A stretch of 64,000 bases of DNA. Origin: Bacillota bacterium. Lineage in GTDB: Bacteria > Bacillota > Sulfobacillia > JACIYH01. The notes under the pieces were generated by a model, which saw only the letters and a list, made by a program, of their open reading frames with translations, was not told where the DNA came from and did not search any database. The stretch is taken from positions 155,095 to 219,094 of the forward strand of contig JBFLXJ010000017.1 of assembly GCA_040757085.1 (NCBI GenBank), in the 5' to 3' direction. The translations under genes were made by a program, and so were the position numbers. Positions 28,240 through 37,688 of this stretch are shown piece after piece; positions within the stretch are counted from its first letter, which is position 1, and each line of letters starts with the position of its first letter.

Positions 28240-28987
28240 CGACTGGGAGCAACGCAAGGCCCAGTTGCGGCGCGGGCCCATCCCCCGACACGTGGCCATC
28301 ATCATGGACGGCAACGGGCGCTGGGCCGTGCAGCGGGGCCTGCCCCGCCTGGCCGGGCACAGGGCGGGACTGGAGTCCATCCGCCAGGTGGTGCAGGCGT
28401 GCGCCGAGCTGGGCATCGGTGTGCTCACCCTCTACGCCTTTTCTACCGAGAACTGGAGGCGGCCGCCCGAGGAAGTGCAGGGCCTGATGGATCTCCTGGT
28501 TGAATACGTCGACCGGGAACTAGATAACCTGGTTGAGAATGGGGTTAGGGTGCGCGTCATCGGGCATCCCGAGGTACTGCCGGCGCGGGCGCGGCAGGCC
28601 CTCGAGCGGGTGCGGGAGCGAACGGCGGCGGGAGAGAAGTTGCAGCTGGTGGTGGCCCTGAACTATGGGGGCCGGCGGGAGATCATCGATGCCTGCCACC
28701 GTTTCCTGCAGGATGTGCTGGCGGGGAGGGTGGACCCGGAACTCAGCGAGGAGAAGTTCGCCTCTTACCTGGACACGGCGGGATTGCCCGATCCCGACCT
28801 GCTCATCCGCCCTTCGGGGGAACTGCGCATATCCAACTTTCTCCTGTGGCAGGCCGCATACACCGAGTTCTGGTTCACCCCTGTGTTGTGGCCTGACTTC
28901 CGCCCCGTCCACCTGGCAGAGGCGGTGGCTGACTACCAGCGCCGGCACCGCCGGTTCGGAGGGCTGGATAGTCCCGAGGGAGGATAG
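28202..28987 (+). CDS. uppS: Undecaprenyl diphosphate synthase (cis-prenyltransferase)
   Basis: Makes C55 undecaprenyl diphosphate for cell-wall carrier lipid. 261 residues with the family blocks HVAIIMDGNGRWA (catalytic Asp), GHRAGLESIRQ, LTLYAFSTENWRRP, LNYGGRREI and the C-terminal DLLIRPSGELRISNFLLWQ, then EFWFTP. ATG 28202 has no clear ribosome site and lies inside the upstream small gene, so translation may be coupled. Confidence 0.96.
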   Translation: MKSTGGKRKKANSDWEQRKAQLRRGPIPRHVAIIMDGNGRWAVQRGLPRLAGHRAGLESIRQVVQACAELGIGVLTLYAFSTENWRRPPEEVQGLMDLLVEYVDRELDNLVENGVRVRVIGHPEVLPARARQALERVRERTAAGEKLQLVVALNYGGRREIIDACHRFLQDVLAGRVDPELSEEKFASYLDTAGLPDPDLLIRPSGELRISNFLLWQAAYTEFWFTPVLWPDFRPVHLAEAVADYQRRHRRFGGLDSPEGG

Positions 28988-28990
28988 GCC

Positions 28991-29833
28991 ATGTTGAGAA
29001 CCCGGGTCCTAACCGTAGCCCTGGGGGCCCCTCCCTTCCTGGCCTGTCTGTGGTGGGGAGGTGGGGTGTGGACCGTGCTCGTGGCCCTGCTCGCAGGTGC
29101 GGCCGCGGTGGAGGCGATATGGATGGCCGGAAGCGGCCGCAGCCTGCGCCTGGCCGCAGCGGTGACTGCCGTTCTGGCTGCCGGTCTGGTACTGCTCCTG
29201 GGGGGATTGCTTCCGGTGCCGGCATCCCTCACAGCGGGTTGGGTATCGTCTCCGGGGGAAAATCGTACCCCCGGCGTTCTGCTGGGAGCTACCACCGTGG
29301 TGGTGCTGGTGGTGATGGCCCTGGATGCCGCCATGTACCCCGGGGGAACGCGGGCTCCCGGCATGTTGCTGGGGGTACTGTACCCCGGTCTGGGCCTGGG
29401 ACACATGGTGCTCCTGCGCCAGGGTGCCGGGGGACTGGGATGGACCCTGTTCTTGCTGGCTACGGTGTGGGCTGCGGACATGGCCGCCTATTTCGCCGGC
29501 CTGGCCTGGGGGCGCCACCGCCTGGTGCCCCGGCTCAGCCCGGGTAAGTCCTGGGAAGGAGCGGCTGCAGGGCTTTTGGTTGCCGCGGCGGCGGGGGCGG
29601 CGGCCGCAGGTCCCCTGCTCGACCGGGGAGCGCCGCTAGGGGCCCTCCTGGGGGGCGGAGCCGCCCTGGCCGGGATGGTGGGTGATCTGGCGGAGTCGGC
29701 GCTCAAGCGCGCCGCCGGACGAAAGGACTCCGGCCGTCTCGTCCCCGGCCACGGTGGGGTGCTGGACAGGTTCGACAGCCTGGCCTTTGCCGCCCCCGTC
29801 CTCTACTGGTGGCGAGTTCTGGGAGGGATGTAA
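28991..29833 (+). CDS. cdsA: Phosphatidate cytidylyltransferase
   Basis: Membrane enzyme that makes CDP-diacylglycerol from phosphatidate and CTP. 280 residues, about seven to eight hydrophobic helices. The CDP-alcohol signature SALKRAAGRKDSGRLVPGHG followed by GVLDRFDSLAF is at the C-terminus, and SPGKSWEGAAAG precedes it. ATG start 3 nt after uppS, as in the conserved uppS-cdsA-dxr-rseP cluster. Confidence 0.95.
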   Translation: MLRTRVLTVALGAPPFLACLWWGGGVWTVLVALLAGAAAVEAIWMAGSGRSLRLAAAVTAVLAAGLVLLLGGLLPVPASLTAGWVSSPGENRTPGVLLGATTVVVLVVMALDAAMYPGGTRAPGMLLGVLYPGLGLGHMVLLRQGAGGLGWTLFLLATVWAADMAAYFAGLAWGRHRLVPRLSPGKSWEGAAAGLLVAAAAGAAAAGPLLDRGAPLGALLGGGAALAGMVGDLAESALKRAAGRKDSGRLVPGHGGVLDRFDSLAFAAPVLYWWRVLGGM

Positions 29834-29891
29834 CTTTAAGAAGGGGCTAAATCCTTTTGCCGTTTCCTGTCTTCTCTCCAGTGCAGTCCTG

Positions 29892-30911
29892 GTGGGGACG
29901 TACGTCTTCGTCCGCTACCTTCTGCCGTACCTGTGGCCGTTTGTCCTGGGGCTGCTGCTGGCCCTCGCCGTTGAGCCGGTGGTGCGGGCCCTGCAGCGGA
30001 TGCGGCTCTCCCGGTCGGCGGCGGTGATGGTGGCCCTCACCCTGGTCTTGGGTTTCTTTTTCGCCCTCATCACCTGGGCGGTTTCCACGCTGGTGGTGGA
30101 AATCAGCAAGCTGGTCGAGGCGTTACCGGAGTATTACCAGACGGCCCGGCAGCTGGTGGATGAACTGACGGCGCGGGCGGGCCAGCTCATGGCCTCTTTA
30201 CCACCGGCCGTCAACGAGCAAATATACGGGCAATTGGCTAACCTGTACGCTTTCCTGGCGCGGGCGCTTTCTCAGGCCCTGCTGGCCGTGGCCGCCCTCC
30301 CGGAGCTGGGCATCGTTACCCTGGTGGCGGCCATCGCGTCGTACTTCATGAGCCGCGACCTGGGCGCCATCGGTACGTTCTTCCTGGGTCTGGTACCCCC
30401 GGGGTGGCGGGAACCGGTGGCAAACCTGGCCCTGCGCCTGGTGCGGTCGGTGGGGGAATTCGCCTTTGCCCAGCTCCTGCTCATTGCCCTCACCACCGCC
30501 ATCACCATGGCCGGGCTGGCGGCCATGAGGGTGCCGTATGCCCTGTTGCTGGGGCTGGTGTCGGGGCTGCTTGACATCCTGCCCGTCCTGGGGCCGGGGC
30601 TCCTGTTCGTGCCCTGGATGCTGTACAACCTCATCTGGGGCAAGGTGGGGTTGGGGATAGGCTTGGGCCTGCTGTACGTGGGTATTTCCGTGGCCCGGCA
30701 GGTTGCCCAGCCCCGGGTGGTGGGCGAGAGGCTGGGCATCCACCCCCTGGCGGCTCTCCTTTCCATGTACGTGGGAGCGCGCCTCCTGGGCATCCTGGGC
30801 CTGGCGGCGGGGCCGCTGGCGGTGATGCTGCTTTCGGCCATGAGGCAGGCGGGCATCCTCACCTTTGGCCAGAACGGGGGTCAGCCGCCGGGGGGGAGCA
30901 GGCGGGCGTGA
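29892..30911 (+). CDS. YtvI/AI-2E family membrane protein (sporulation-type)
   Basis: Polytopic membrane protein of the AI-2E/PerM superfamily, closest by pattern to sporulation integral membrane protein YtvI: FVLGLLLALAVEPVVRAL near the N-terminus, a soluble amphipathic middle, MSRDLGAIGTFFLGLVPPGW, and LVSGLLDILPVLGPGLLFVPW then GERLGIHPLAALLSMYVGARLLG. Start is a problem: the coding pattern, including half of the first membrane helix, extends back to about 29847, but there is no ATG/GTG/TTG in frame before GTG 29892 except inside cdsA. A non-standard start behind AAGAAGGGG (29839-29846) is possible. Transport substrate unknown. Confidence 0.8.
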   Translation: MGTYVFVRYLLPYLWPFVLGLLLALAVEPVVRALQRMRLSRSAAVMVALTLVLGFFFALITWAVSTLVVEISKLVEALPEYYQTARQLVDELTARAGQLMASLPPAVNEQIYGQLANLYAFLARALSQALLAVAALPELGIVTLVAAIASYFMSRDLGAIGTFFLGLVPPGWREPVANLALRLVRSVGEFAFAQLLLIALTTAITMAGLAAMRVPYALLLGLVSGLLDILPVLGPGLLFVPWMLYNLIWGKVGLGIGLGLLYVGISVARQVAQPRVVGERLGIHPLAALLSMYVGARLLGILGLAAGPLAVMLLSAMRQAGILTFGQNGGQPPGGSRRA

Positions 30912-32050
30912 GGCACCTTGTGATCCTGGGAAGTACGGGGTCCATCGGCCGCCAGGCCCTGGACGTGGTGCGCCGGCACCCTGACAGGCTCCGGGTGGTG
31001 GGGCTGGGGGCGGGCAGCCGCATCGACCTCCTGTCCGAACAGGCTCGGGAGTTCGGTGCTCAGGCGGTGGCGGTAGCCCATGGGGAGGCGGCGCGGCAGG
31101 CGGCACGGGAACTCGCTTCGTGCGCGGTGAAGGTGCTGGCCGGGGACGAAGGCATGCGGGAACTCGCCACCTGGCCGGAAGCCGACACCGTGCTGGTGGC
31201 CACCTCCGGGCTGGCCGGCCTGGTGCCCACGCTGGCTGCCCTGGAGGCGGGCAAGCGGGTGGCCCTGGCCAACAAGGAAACCCTGGTGGCGGCCGGTCAC
31301 CTGGTGATGGAGGCGGCCAGGGGGCGGGAACTTCTACCCGTGGACTCCGAGCACGTGGCCATCCATCAATGCCTGCGGAAGGAAGACCCGGCTTCCGTGC
31401 GGAGGATCATCCTCACCGGGTCGGGCGGGCCGTTCCGCACCCTGGACTCCCGCGCCCTGCAGCACGTTACCGCCCGGGAAGCCCTCCGTCACCCGGTGTG
31501 GAAGATGGGGCCAAAGGTCACCGTGGATTCGGCTACCCTCATGAACAAGGGACTGGAGGTAATCGAGGCCCACCACCTGTTCAGGGTGGAATTCGATCGC
31601 ATTGAGGTGGTGATCCATCCCGAGGGCTGGGTTCATTCCCTGGTGGAAATGCAGGACGGGTCGGTGCTGGCCCAGCTCGCTCCCCCGGACATGCGCCTGC
31701 CCATCGCCTACGCTCTGTTCTACCCCGAGCGCGTCTCGCCCCCCATCTCCCTGCTGGATTTGGCCGGGCGCAACCTCACCTTCGAACCCCCTCGCGTCCG
31801 GGACTTCCCTTGCTTGCAATACGCATACCTGGCGGGTAGAATGGGGGGGACCATGCCGGCCGTGATGAGTGCGGCGGACGAAGTGGCAGTCCAGCGCTTC
31901 TTGCGGGGTGAGATCTCTTTTCCCGGCATATCCCGCGTGGTGGGACAGGTGATGAGTGAGCACGTCCCGGGCCCGGCCCGGTCCCTGGAAGAGATCCTGG
32001 AGGCCGATGCCTGGGCCCGCCGGCGGGCGGCCGAGATAGCCGGGGAGTGA
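30908..32050 (+). CDS. dxr: 1-deoxy-D-xylulose 5-phosphate reductoisomerase
   Basis: Second step of the non-mevalonate isoprenoid pathway, NADPH-dependent conversion of DXP to MEP. 380 residues; NADP site LGSTGSIGRQALDVV, ALANKETLVAAGH, the metal-binding PVDSEH, flexible loop and HPVWKMGPKVTVDSATLMNKGLEVIEAH (in parts), and VIHPEGWVHSLVEMQDGS. GTG start overlaps the previous stop. The pathway is continued by ispG downstream and its products feed uppS upstream. Confidence 0.97.
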   Translation: MRHLVILGSTGSIGRQALDVVRRHPDRLRVVGLGAGSRIDLLSEQAREFGAQAVAVAHGEAARQAARELASCAVKVLAGDEGMRELATWPEADTVLVATSGLAGLVPTLAALEAGKRVALANKETLVAAGHLVMEAARGRELLPVDSEHVAIHQCLRKEDPASVRRIILTGSGGPFRTLDSRALQHVTAREALRHPVWKMGPKVTVDSATLMNKGLEVIEAHHLFRVEFDRIEVVIHPEGWVHSLVEMQDGSVLAQLAPPDMRLPIAYALFYPERVSPPISLLDLAGRNLTFEPPRVRDFPCLQYAYLAGRMGGTMPAVMSAADEVAVQRFLRGEISFPGISRVVGQVMSEHVPGPARSLEEILEADAWARRRAAEIAGE

Positions 32051-32056
32051 CAGGGC

Positions 32057-33076
32057 ATGACCTTTCTGGTGGCAGTTCTGGTACTTGGCTTACTCATGGT
32101 GGCCCACGAGGCCGGCCATTTCCTGGGTGCCCGGTGGGCGGGGATCAGGGTGCACGAATTCACCATCGGCTTCGGTCCCGCCCTTTACCGCCGCCGGGTA
32201 GGCGAAACCTGGTACGCCTTGCGGGCCATCCCTTGGGGTGCGGGCGTGCGTATCGCCGGCATGGAGCCGGGGGAAGTTGATGACCCCCGGGGGTTCGCGC
32301 GCCAGCCACTGCTCACCCGGGCGGGCGTCATCTTCGCCGGCCCCCTCATGAACCTGCTCCTGGCGGTGGTCTTGTTCACTCTTATCTTTGCCGTGCTGGG
32401 GATCGGGCGGGCTACTCTGACGGTGGCCCAGGTCCTGCCCGGCAAGCCGGCCGAAAGGGCCGGGATACAGGCGGGTGACCGCATCCTGGAAATCGAGGGG
32501 CGGCGCGTCACCATCTGGGAAGAAGTGGTGGCGATGGTGCAGGCCTCTCCAGGCAGGCCCCTTGCCGTCACCGTGGAACGGGGCGGACTCAGGGAGAACG
32601 TGGTGGTGGTTCCTGAGCCGTCGCCCAGCGATCCCCGCTTGGGATTTGTGGGGCTGGCGCCCAGGGTGGAGGTGCAGCGCGATCCCCCGTTGCGGGCGCT
32701 GTGGTCCGGGCTGAGGGAGACATACCGGGTGACCATACTCTGGATCAGGGGGATGTTGCTGGCAGTCACGGGGAAAGTGGAGGCGCGCCTCATGGGACCC
32801 GTGGGCCTCGGCGAACTCATCGGGCAGGCCGCCCGGGTGGGTCTTTCCTCCCTGCTTTACCTGACGGGAGTTATTTCCGCCAATCTGGCCCTCATCAACC
32901 TGGTCCCCATCCCGGCCCTGGACGGCAGCCGGCTCATGTTCCTGGCGCTGGAAGCGGTGCGGGGAAGGCCCGTCGACCCGGCCCGGGAGAACCTCGTGCA
33001 CCTGGTGGGTTTCGCCCTCCTCATGATCCTCTTTTTGGTGATCACCTACATGGACCTGGCACGGCTGGGGGCGTGA
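32057..33076 (+). CDS. rseP: RIP metalloprotease RseP/RasP
   Basis: Intramembrane zinc protease of the site-2 family. 339 residues: HEAGH zinc motif in helix 1 (LLMVAHEAGHFLGARW), a PDZ domain at about 115-195 (VLPGKPAERAGIQAGDRILEIEG), and the C-terminal helix with the third ligand in NLVPIPALDGSRLMF. Family members cut anti-sigma factors and remnant signal peptides. ATG start 6 nt after dxr. Confidence 0.95.
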   Translation: MTFLVAVLVLGLLMVAHEAGHFLGARWAGIRVHEFTIGFGPALYRRRVGETWYALRAIPWGAGVRIAGMEPGEVDDPRGFARQPLLTRAGVIFAGPLMNLLLAVVLFTLIFAVLGIGRATLTVAQVLPGKPAERAGIQAGDRILEIEGRRVTIWEEVVAMVQASPGRPLAVTVERGGLRENVVVVPEPSPSDPRLGFVGLAPRVEVQRDPPLRALWSGLRETYRVTILWIRGMLLAVTGKVEARLMGPVGLGELIGQAARVGLSSLLYLTGVISANLALINLVPIPALDGSRLMFLALEAVRGRPVDPARENLVHLVGFALLMILFLVITYMDLARLGA

Positions 33077-33077
33077 G

Positions 33078-34187
33078 ATGGGAAGGACCACACGCGCGGT
33101 GAAGGTAGGAGATCTGGTCCTGGGTGCTGGCAACCCGGTGCGGGTGCAGTCCATGACCAAGACGGACACCCGGGACGTGGATGCCACCGTGGCCCAGATC
33201 CGGCGTCTGGAGGCGGCCGGATGTGAGATCGTGCGGGTGGCGGTGCCCGACGCGGAGGCTGCCCGGGTTCTGGGGGAGATCAGGAGCCGTACAAAGCTAC
33301 CCCTGGTGGCGGACATCCACTACGACTACCGCCTGGCGCTGGCGGCCCTCGATCAGGGCGTGGACAAGCTGCGCATCAATCCGGGGAACATTGGTGCCCG
33401 CTGGAAGGTGGAAGAAGTGGCCCGGGCCGCCCGCGACCGCGGGGTACCCATCCGCATAGGCGTCAATGCCGGCTCCCTGGAAAAGGAGATGGCAAGGTCA
33501 TACGGCCGTACCGCGCGGGCCCTGGTGGAGAGTGCCCTCCGCCAGGCAGATGCCCTGGAGGCGGTTGGGTTTTCGGACATAGTGCTGTCCCTTAAGGCTT
33601 CGGATGTCCCCACCACGGTGGAGGCTTACCGGCAGGCGGCCGTCCGCTGCCCCTATCCCCTGCATCTGGGGTTGACCGAGGCAGGTACGGCCTGGGCGGG
33701 AGCGATCAGGTCGGCGGTGGCCATAGGGGCGCTGTTGCTGGAAGGGATCGGGGAAACCCTAAGGGTATCCCTGAATGCTGACCCCGTCCGCGAAGTGCAG
33801 GCGGCGTGGCACATCCTGCGGGCGGTGGGACTGCGGGCCCGGGGCGTGGAACTGGTTACCTGCCCCACCTGCGGGCGCTGCCAGGTGGATCTCATGACGG
33901 TGGCTTCCCGCGTCGAGGAGGCTCTGGCTGGGGTGGAAGCGCCCCTGAGAGTAGCAGTCATGGGTTGCGTGGTAAACGGTCCCGGCGAGGCGCGGGAGGC
34001 CGATGTGGGAGTGGCGGCCGGTCGGGGGCGGGCTGTGCTCTTCCGTAAGGGCAAGAGGATCCGTAACGTCCCTGCCTCGCGCATGGTGGAAGAACTCCTC
34101 GCCGAAGTACAGGCCCTGCTGGATGGCCGGCCGGAGGACTCTCACGGCATAGAGGGAGGTTCTCAGCATGGAGAAGGAGTTCGTTAA
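33078..34187 (+). CDS. ispG: 4-hydroxy-3-methylbut-2-enyl diphosphate synthase (IspG/GcpE)
   Basis: [4Fe-4S] enzyme of the isoprenoid pathway. 369 residues: TIM-barrel half with VRVQSMTKTDTRD and PLVADIHYDYRLAL, and C-terminal Fe-S half with CPTCGRCQVDL (three Cys positions, two used as ligands) and MGCVVNGPGEA. ATG start 2 nt after rseP. The last 20 nt overlap proS, whose SD lies inside this gene. Confidence 0.96.
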   Translation: MGRTTRAVKVGDLVLGAGNPVRVQSMTKTDTRDVDATVAQIRRLEAAGCEIVRVAVPDAEAARVLGEIRSRTKLPLVADIHYDYRLALAALDQGVDKLRINPGNIGARWKVEEVARAARDRGVPIRIGVNAGSLEKEMARSYGRTARALVESALRQADALEAVGFSDIVLSLKASDVPTTVEAYRQAAVRCPYPLHLGLTEAGTAWAGAIRSAVAIGALLLEGIGETLRVSLNADPVREVQAAWHILRAVGLRARGVELVTCPTCGRCQVDLMTVASRVEEALAGVEAPLRVAVMGCVVNGPGEAREADVGVAAGRGRAVLFRKGKRIRNVPASRMVEELLAEVQALLDGRPEDSHGIEGGSQHGEGVR

Positions 34188-35601
34188 GGCCATTACACCC
34201 AGGTCACAGGATTTCTCCCAGTGGTACGTGGACGTGGTGCTCAAGGCTGAACTGGCGGATTACGCCCCCGTCAAGGGATGCATCGTATTCCGACCCTATG
34301 GCTACACCATCTGGGAGCGCATCCAGGCAGAGCTCGACCGCCGCTTCAAGGAAACCGGTCACGTGAACGCCTACTTCCCCCTCTTCGTGCCCGAGAGTTT
34401 CTTCCGCCGGGAGGCCGAGCACGTGGCCGGATTCTCCCCCCAGGTGGCGTGGGTTACCCGGGGAGGGGACGAGGATTTGGCCGAGCGGCTGGCGGTGCGC
34501 CCCACCTCGGAGACCGTCATCGGGGTCATGTACAGTAAGTGGATCCAGTCTTACCGGGACCTGCCCGTGCTCATCAACCAGTGGTGCAACGTGGTGAGGT
34601 GGGAAAAAGCCACCCGGCCCTTCATCCGCACCACCGAGTTCCTCTGGCAGGAGGGACACACCTGCCACCGCACGGCCGAAGAGGCCGAGGAAGAAGCCCT
34701 GCGCATGCTGGAAGTGTACCGCAGCTTCGTGGAGGACTTCCTCGCTATTCCCGTCATCCCCGGGGAAAAGAGTCCGGGAGAGAGATTTGCCGGGGCCGTG
34801 CGTACGTATACCATCGAAGGGCTGATGGGGGACCGGCGGGCGCTGCAATGTGCCACCTCCCATTTCTTGGGACAAAACTTCGCCCGTAGCTTCGACATCA
34901 AGTTCCTCGACGAGGACGGCCAGCTCAAGTACGTCTGGCAGACCTCCTGGGGCATTTCCACCCGTATCGTGGGAGCCCTCATCATGGTGCACGGCGACGA
35001 CCGCGGTCTGGTGCTGCCGCCCCCGGTCGCGCCATACCAGGTGGTGGTGGTTCCCATCGTGGGACGGGACACGGAGCGGGTTCTGGCCGCCAGCCGGGAG
35101 GTGGCGGACCGCCTGCGCGCGCGCTTCCGGGTGAAGCTGGATGACAGGCCAGAGTTCAGCCCGGGTTGGAAGTTCAACGACTGGGAGATGCGGGGGGTGC
35201 CCCTGCGCGTAGAGGTGGGTCCCCGTGACCTGGCCGCCGATCAGGTGACGGTATCCCGGCGCGATACCGGAGAGAGGGTGGCCGTCCCTCGTTCCCGGTT
35301 GGAAGAGGGGGTGAGTGACCTGCTCGGGGAAGTGCACAGGGGGCTGTACCGGAAGGCCCTGGAGTTCCGGCAGGCCAACACCCACCAGGTAGAAGACTTC
35401 GATCGCTTCCGGGCCATCATGGAAGGAGCCCGGGGGTTCATCCGGGCATTCTGGTGTGAAAAGGCCGGGTGCGAGGAGCGCATCAAGGAGGAGACGGGAG
35501 CCACTATCAGGTGCCTGCCGTTTGGAGAGCAGGGGGAAGGTCGCTGCGTGCTGTGCGGGGAGCCGGCCCGGCAGGTGGCCTACTTTGCCCGCGCCTACTG
35601 A
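34168..35601 (+). CDS. proS: Prolyl-tRNA synthetase, archaeal/eukaryotic-like type (ProS3)
   Basis: Class II aminoacyl-tRNA synthetase, 477 residues, without the YbaK-like editing insertion of the long bacterial type. Start MEKEFVKAITPRSQDFSQWY; motif 2 RWEKATRPFIRTTEFLWQEGHT; RPTSETVI; HGDDRGLVLPP for motif 3; anticodon domain then a C-terminal zinc-binding domain with cysteines in CEKAGCEERIK, IRCLPF and RCVLCGEPARQ. ATG start has GGGAGGTTC upstream. In B. subtilis proS is followed by polC; here it is followed by a glycosyltransferase and dsr genes. Confidence 0.96.
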   Translation: MEKEFVKAITPRSQDFSQWYVDVVLKAELADYAPVKGCIVFRPYGYTIWERIQAELDRRFKETGHVNAYFPLFVPESFFRREAEHVAGFSPQVAWVTRGGDEDLAERLAVRPTSETVIGVMYSKWIQSYRDLPVLINQWCNVVRWEKATRPFIRTTEFLWQEGHTCHRTAEEAEEEALRMLEVYRSFVEDFLAIPVIPGEKSPGERFAGAVRTYTIEGLMGDRRALQCATSHFLGQNFARSFDIKFLDEDGQLKYVWQTSWGISTRIVGALIMVHGDDRGLVLPPPVAPYQVVVVPIVGRDTERVLAASREVADRLRARFRVKLDDRPEFSPGWKFNDWEMRGVPLRVEVGPRDLAADQVTVSRRDTGERVAVPRSRLEEGVSDLLGEVHRGLYRKALEFRQANTHQVEDFDRFRAIMEGARGFIRAFWCEKAGCEERIKEETGATIRCLPFGEQGEGRCVLCGEPARQVAYFARAY

Positions 35602-35611
35602 GCTGTGACCC

Positions 35612-36265
35612 GTGGCCAATGAGGGGGGCCGGGCGGTGAAGGTGGCGGCGGTGGTACCCGCCTACAACGAAGAGCGTACCATAGGCCGTGTTCTTTCCAC
35701 CCTGGTTAAGTGCCGGGCCGTGGACGAGGTGGTGGTGGTTTCCGACGGTTCCACCGACGGCACCGCGGAGGTGGCGCGTTCTTTCGGGGTGCGGGTGGTG
35801 GAATTGCAACCCAACCAGGGTAAGGGGGCGGCCATGTGCGCAGGGGTGGCGGCCACCGATGCCCCGTTCATCGTGTTCCTGGATGCGGACCTGGTAGGCC
35901 TGCGGGAGGAGCACGTGACGGACCTGATCCTTCCCGTGATCCAGGGGGAGGCGGACATGACGGTGGGGACCTTCAGCGGGGGGCGACTGGCCACCGATCT
36001 GGCCCAGGCCATCACCCCTTTTCTGTCTGGCCTGCGCGCTCTGCGGCGTCAGGTATTGGAAGAGGTGCCGTCGCTCGAGGTCAGCCGTTACGGCGTGGAA
36101 GTGGCCCTGACGCGGCACGCCCGCCGCCAGCGCCTGCGGGTAAAAGAAGTCCCCCTGCCGGGGCTCACCCATGTCATGAAGGAGGAGAAGCTGGGGTTTT
36201 GGGCCGGGTTTCAGGCCCGTTTGCGCATGTACTGGGACATATTGCGCCACGGTCTGCGTGCCTAG
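35612..36265 (+). CDS. Family 2 glycosyltransferase (dolichol-phosphate mannosyltransferase-like)
   Basis: 217-residue soluble GT-A glycosyltransferase: VVPAYNEERTIGRVL, VVVSDGSTDGTAEVA and the metal-binding FLDADL (DxD). No C-terminal membrane anchor, so probably acts on a polyprenyl-phosphate acceptor at the membrane surface or on a soluble glucosyl acceptor as in GpgS. Donor and acceptor cannot be read from sequence. GTG start 11 nt after proS, so likely cotranscribed. Confidence 0.85.
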   Translation: MANEGGRAVKVAAVVPAYNEERTIGRVLSTLVKCRAVDEVVVVSDGSTDGTAEVARSFGVRVVELQPNQGKGAAMCAGVAATDAPFIVFLDADLVGLREEHVTDLILPVIQGEADMTVGTFSGGRLATDLAQAITPFLSGLRALRRQVLEEVPSLEVSRYGVEVALTRHARRQRLRVKEVPLPGLTHVMKEEKLGFWAGFQARLRMYWDILRHGLRA

Positions 36266-36442
36266 GATGCCCCTTGTGAGCGGGAGAACTTTCGCGGTAA
36301 CTTCGGGGCAGCAATAGAGGATTCTGGCCAGCCGGTGGTGAATAAGTAATGCCGGGCGCTTCACTAGCGCGAGCGAAAGTGGCGGCAGAGGTCTTCGCCG
36401 GCAGTGGGCGCACCCGCGGAAAACAGAGACGGGGGTGATTGG

Positions 36443-37636
36443 ATGGCGGAATCCAGGACGCCGCTGCTGGACGAGCTGGAGAAGGGCCCGTGGCCCAGCT
36501 TCGTCACGGACATGAAGAAGCTCGCCCAGCGGAAGCCCGCCGTGCAGGATGCCCTGGGGCAGCTGGAGATGTCCTACCGGGACAAGAAGGGGCACTGGAA
36601 ACACGGCGGCATTGTGGGAGTCAAAGGATACGGGGGAGGAGTAATCGGCAGGTATTCGGATGTCGGTGACGTTTTCCCCAACGTGGCGGAGTTCCACACC
36701 ATGCGTGTGAATCAGCCCAGCGGCTGGTTCTACACCACGGAGAAGCTCCGCCGGTTGTGTGACATCTGGGAGGCCTACGGTAGCGGGCTTACCAACTTCC
36801 ATGGCTCCACCGGGGACATCATCCTGCTGGGGACCACCACCCAGAACCTCCAACCCTGCTTCGATGCCCTGAGCGAGGCCGGATTTGACCTGGGTGGCTC
36901 GGGTTCCGACCTGCGTACGCCCAGCGCCTGCGTGGGTCCGGCCCGGTGCGAGTGGGCGTGTATCGACACCCTGGACGTCTGTCACGACCTGACCAACACG
37001 TTCCAGGACGAGTTGCACCGCCCCATGTGGCCATACAAGTTCAAACTCAAGATCGCCGGCTGCCCCAACGACTGCGTGGCGGCCATCGCCCGGGCCGACC
37101 TCTCCGTGATCGGTACCTGGCGGGATAGCATCCGCATTGATCAGGACGCGGTGCGGGAGTATGCCGCCGCCGGGATGGACATCTGGCGTGAAGTGGTTCA
37201 CAAGTGCCCCACCGGCGCTCTTTCCTGGAATGCCGAGACGCGCGAACTGGGGCTCAAGGCGGAAGAATGCAACCGCTGCATGCACTGCATCAACACGATG
37301 CCCAAGGCCCTGCGGCCGGGACTGGAGAAGGGAGCCACCATCCTCATCGGCGGTAAGGCGACCATCCTGCAGACCGCCTTCCTTTCCTGGGTCATCGTCC
37401 CCTTTATGAAGCTGGAGCCCCCTTACGAGGAACTCAAGGATCTCCTGCGGCGCATCTGGGAATGGTGGGACGAGAACGCCAAGACCCGGGAGCGGGTGGG
37501 TGAACTGATCTACCGCAAAGGCATGCGGGAATTCCTCAAGGCGGTCGGCCTCCCGCCTGCCCCGCAGATGGTGTTTCGTCCCCGGGCCAACCCCTACTAC
37601 TTCTGGTGGCCTGAGGAACTGCAGGAGCAGGGCTAG
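36443..37636 (+). CDS. dsrA: Dissimilatory sulfite reductase alpha subunit
   Basis: Catalytic-complex subunit that, with DsrB, reduces sulfite with siroheme-[4Fe-4S]. 397 residues from ATG 36443 (GGGGGTGATT upstream), somewhat shorter than Desulfovibrio DsrA. Siroheme-cluster cysteines C163, C169, C207, C211 (CVGPARC and CPNDC) with the expected spacing, C173 nearby, and a ferredoxin-type domain with C255, C276, C279, C282 (KCPTGAL and [15 protein letters not shown]). These residues appear complete. The 177-bp gap upstream shows no sure promoter. DsrA acts in the cytoplasm. Confidence 0.96.
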   Translation: MAESRTPLLDELEKGPWPSFVTDMKKLAQRKPAVQDALGQLEMSYRDKKGHWKHGGIVGVKGYGGGVIGRYSDVGDVFPNVAEFHTMRVNQPSGWFYTTEKLRRLCDIWEAYGSGLTNFHGSTGDIILLGTTTQNLQPCFDALSEAGFDLGGSGSDLRTPSACVGPARCEWACIDTLDVCHDLTNTFQDELHRPMWPYKFKLKIAGCPNDCVAAIARADLSVIGTWRDSIRIDQDAVREYAAAGMDIWREVVHKCPTGALSWNAETRELGLKAEECNRCMHCINTMPKALRPGLEKGATILIGGKATILQTAFLSWVIVPFMKLEPPYEELKDLLRRIWEWWDENAKTRERVGELIYRKGMREFLKAVGLPPAPQMVFRPRANPYYFWWPEELQEQG

Positions 37637-37688
37637 GCCTGTTCTGCTGGCAGCCTGATGATGCTTGACCTGCAAGGGGTGAGGAAAA

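Noticed and set aside
33843-34048. Cys-rich extra frames around the ispG Fe-S motif
   Set aside because: They are alternative-frame translations of ispG.
36266-36442. Possible sigma-A promoter for dsrA (TTGTGA ... TAACTT at 36274-36303)
   Set aside because: Spacer of 18 and weak -10; several equally poor candidates exist, so none is reported as a feature.
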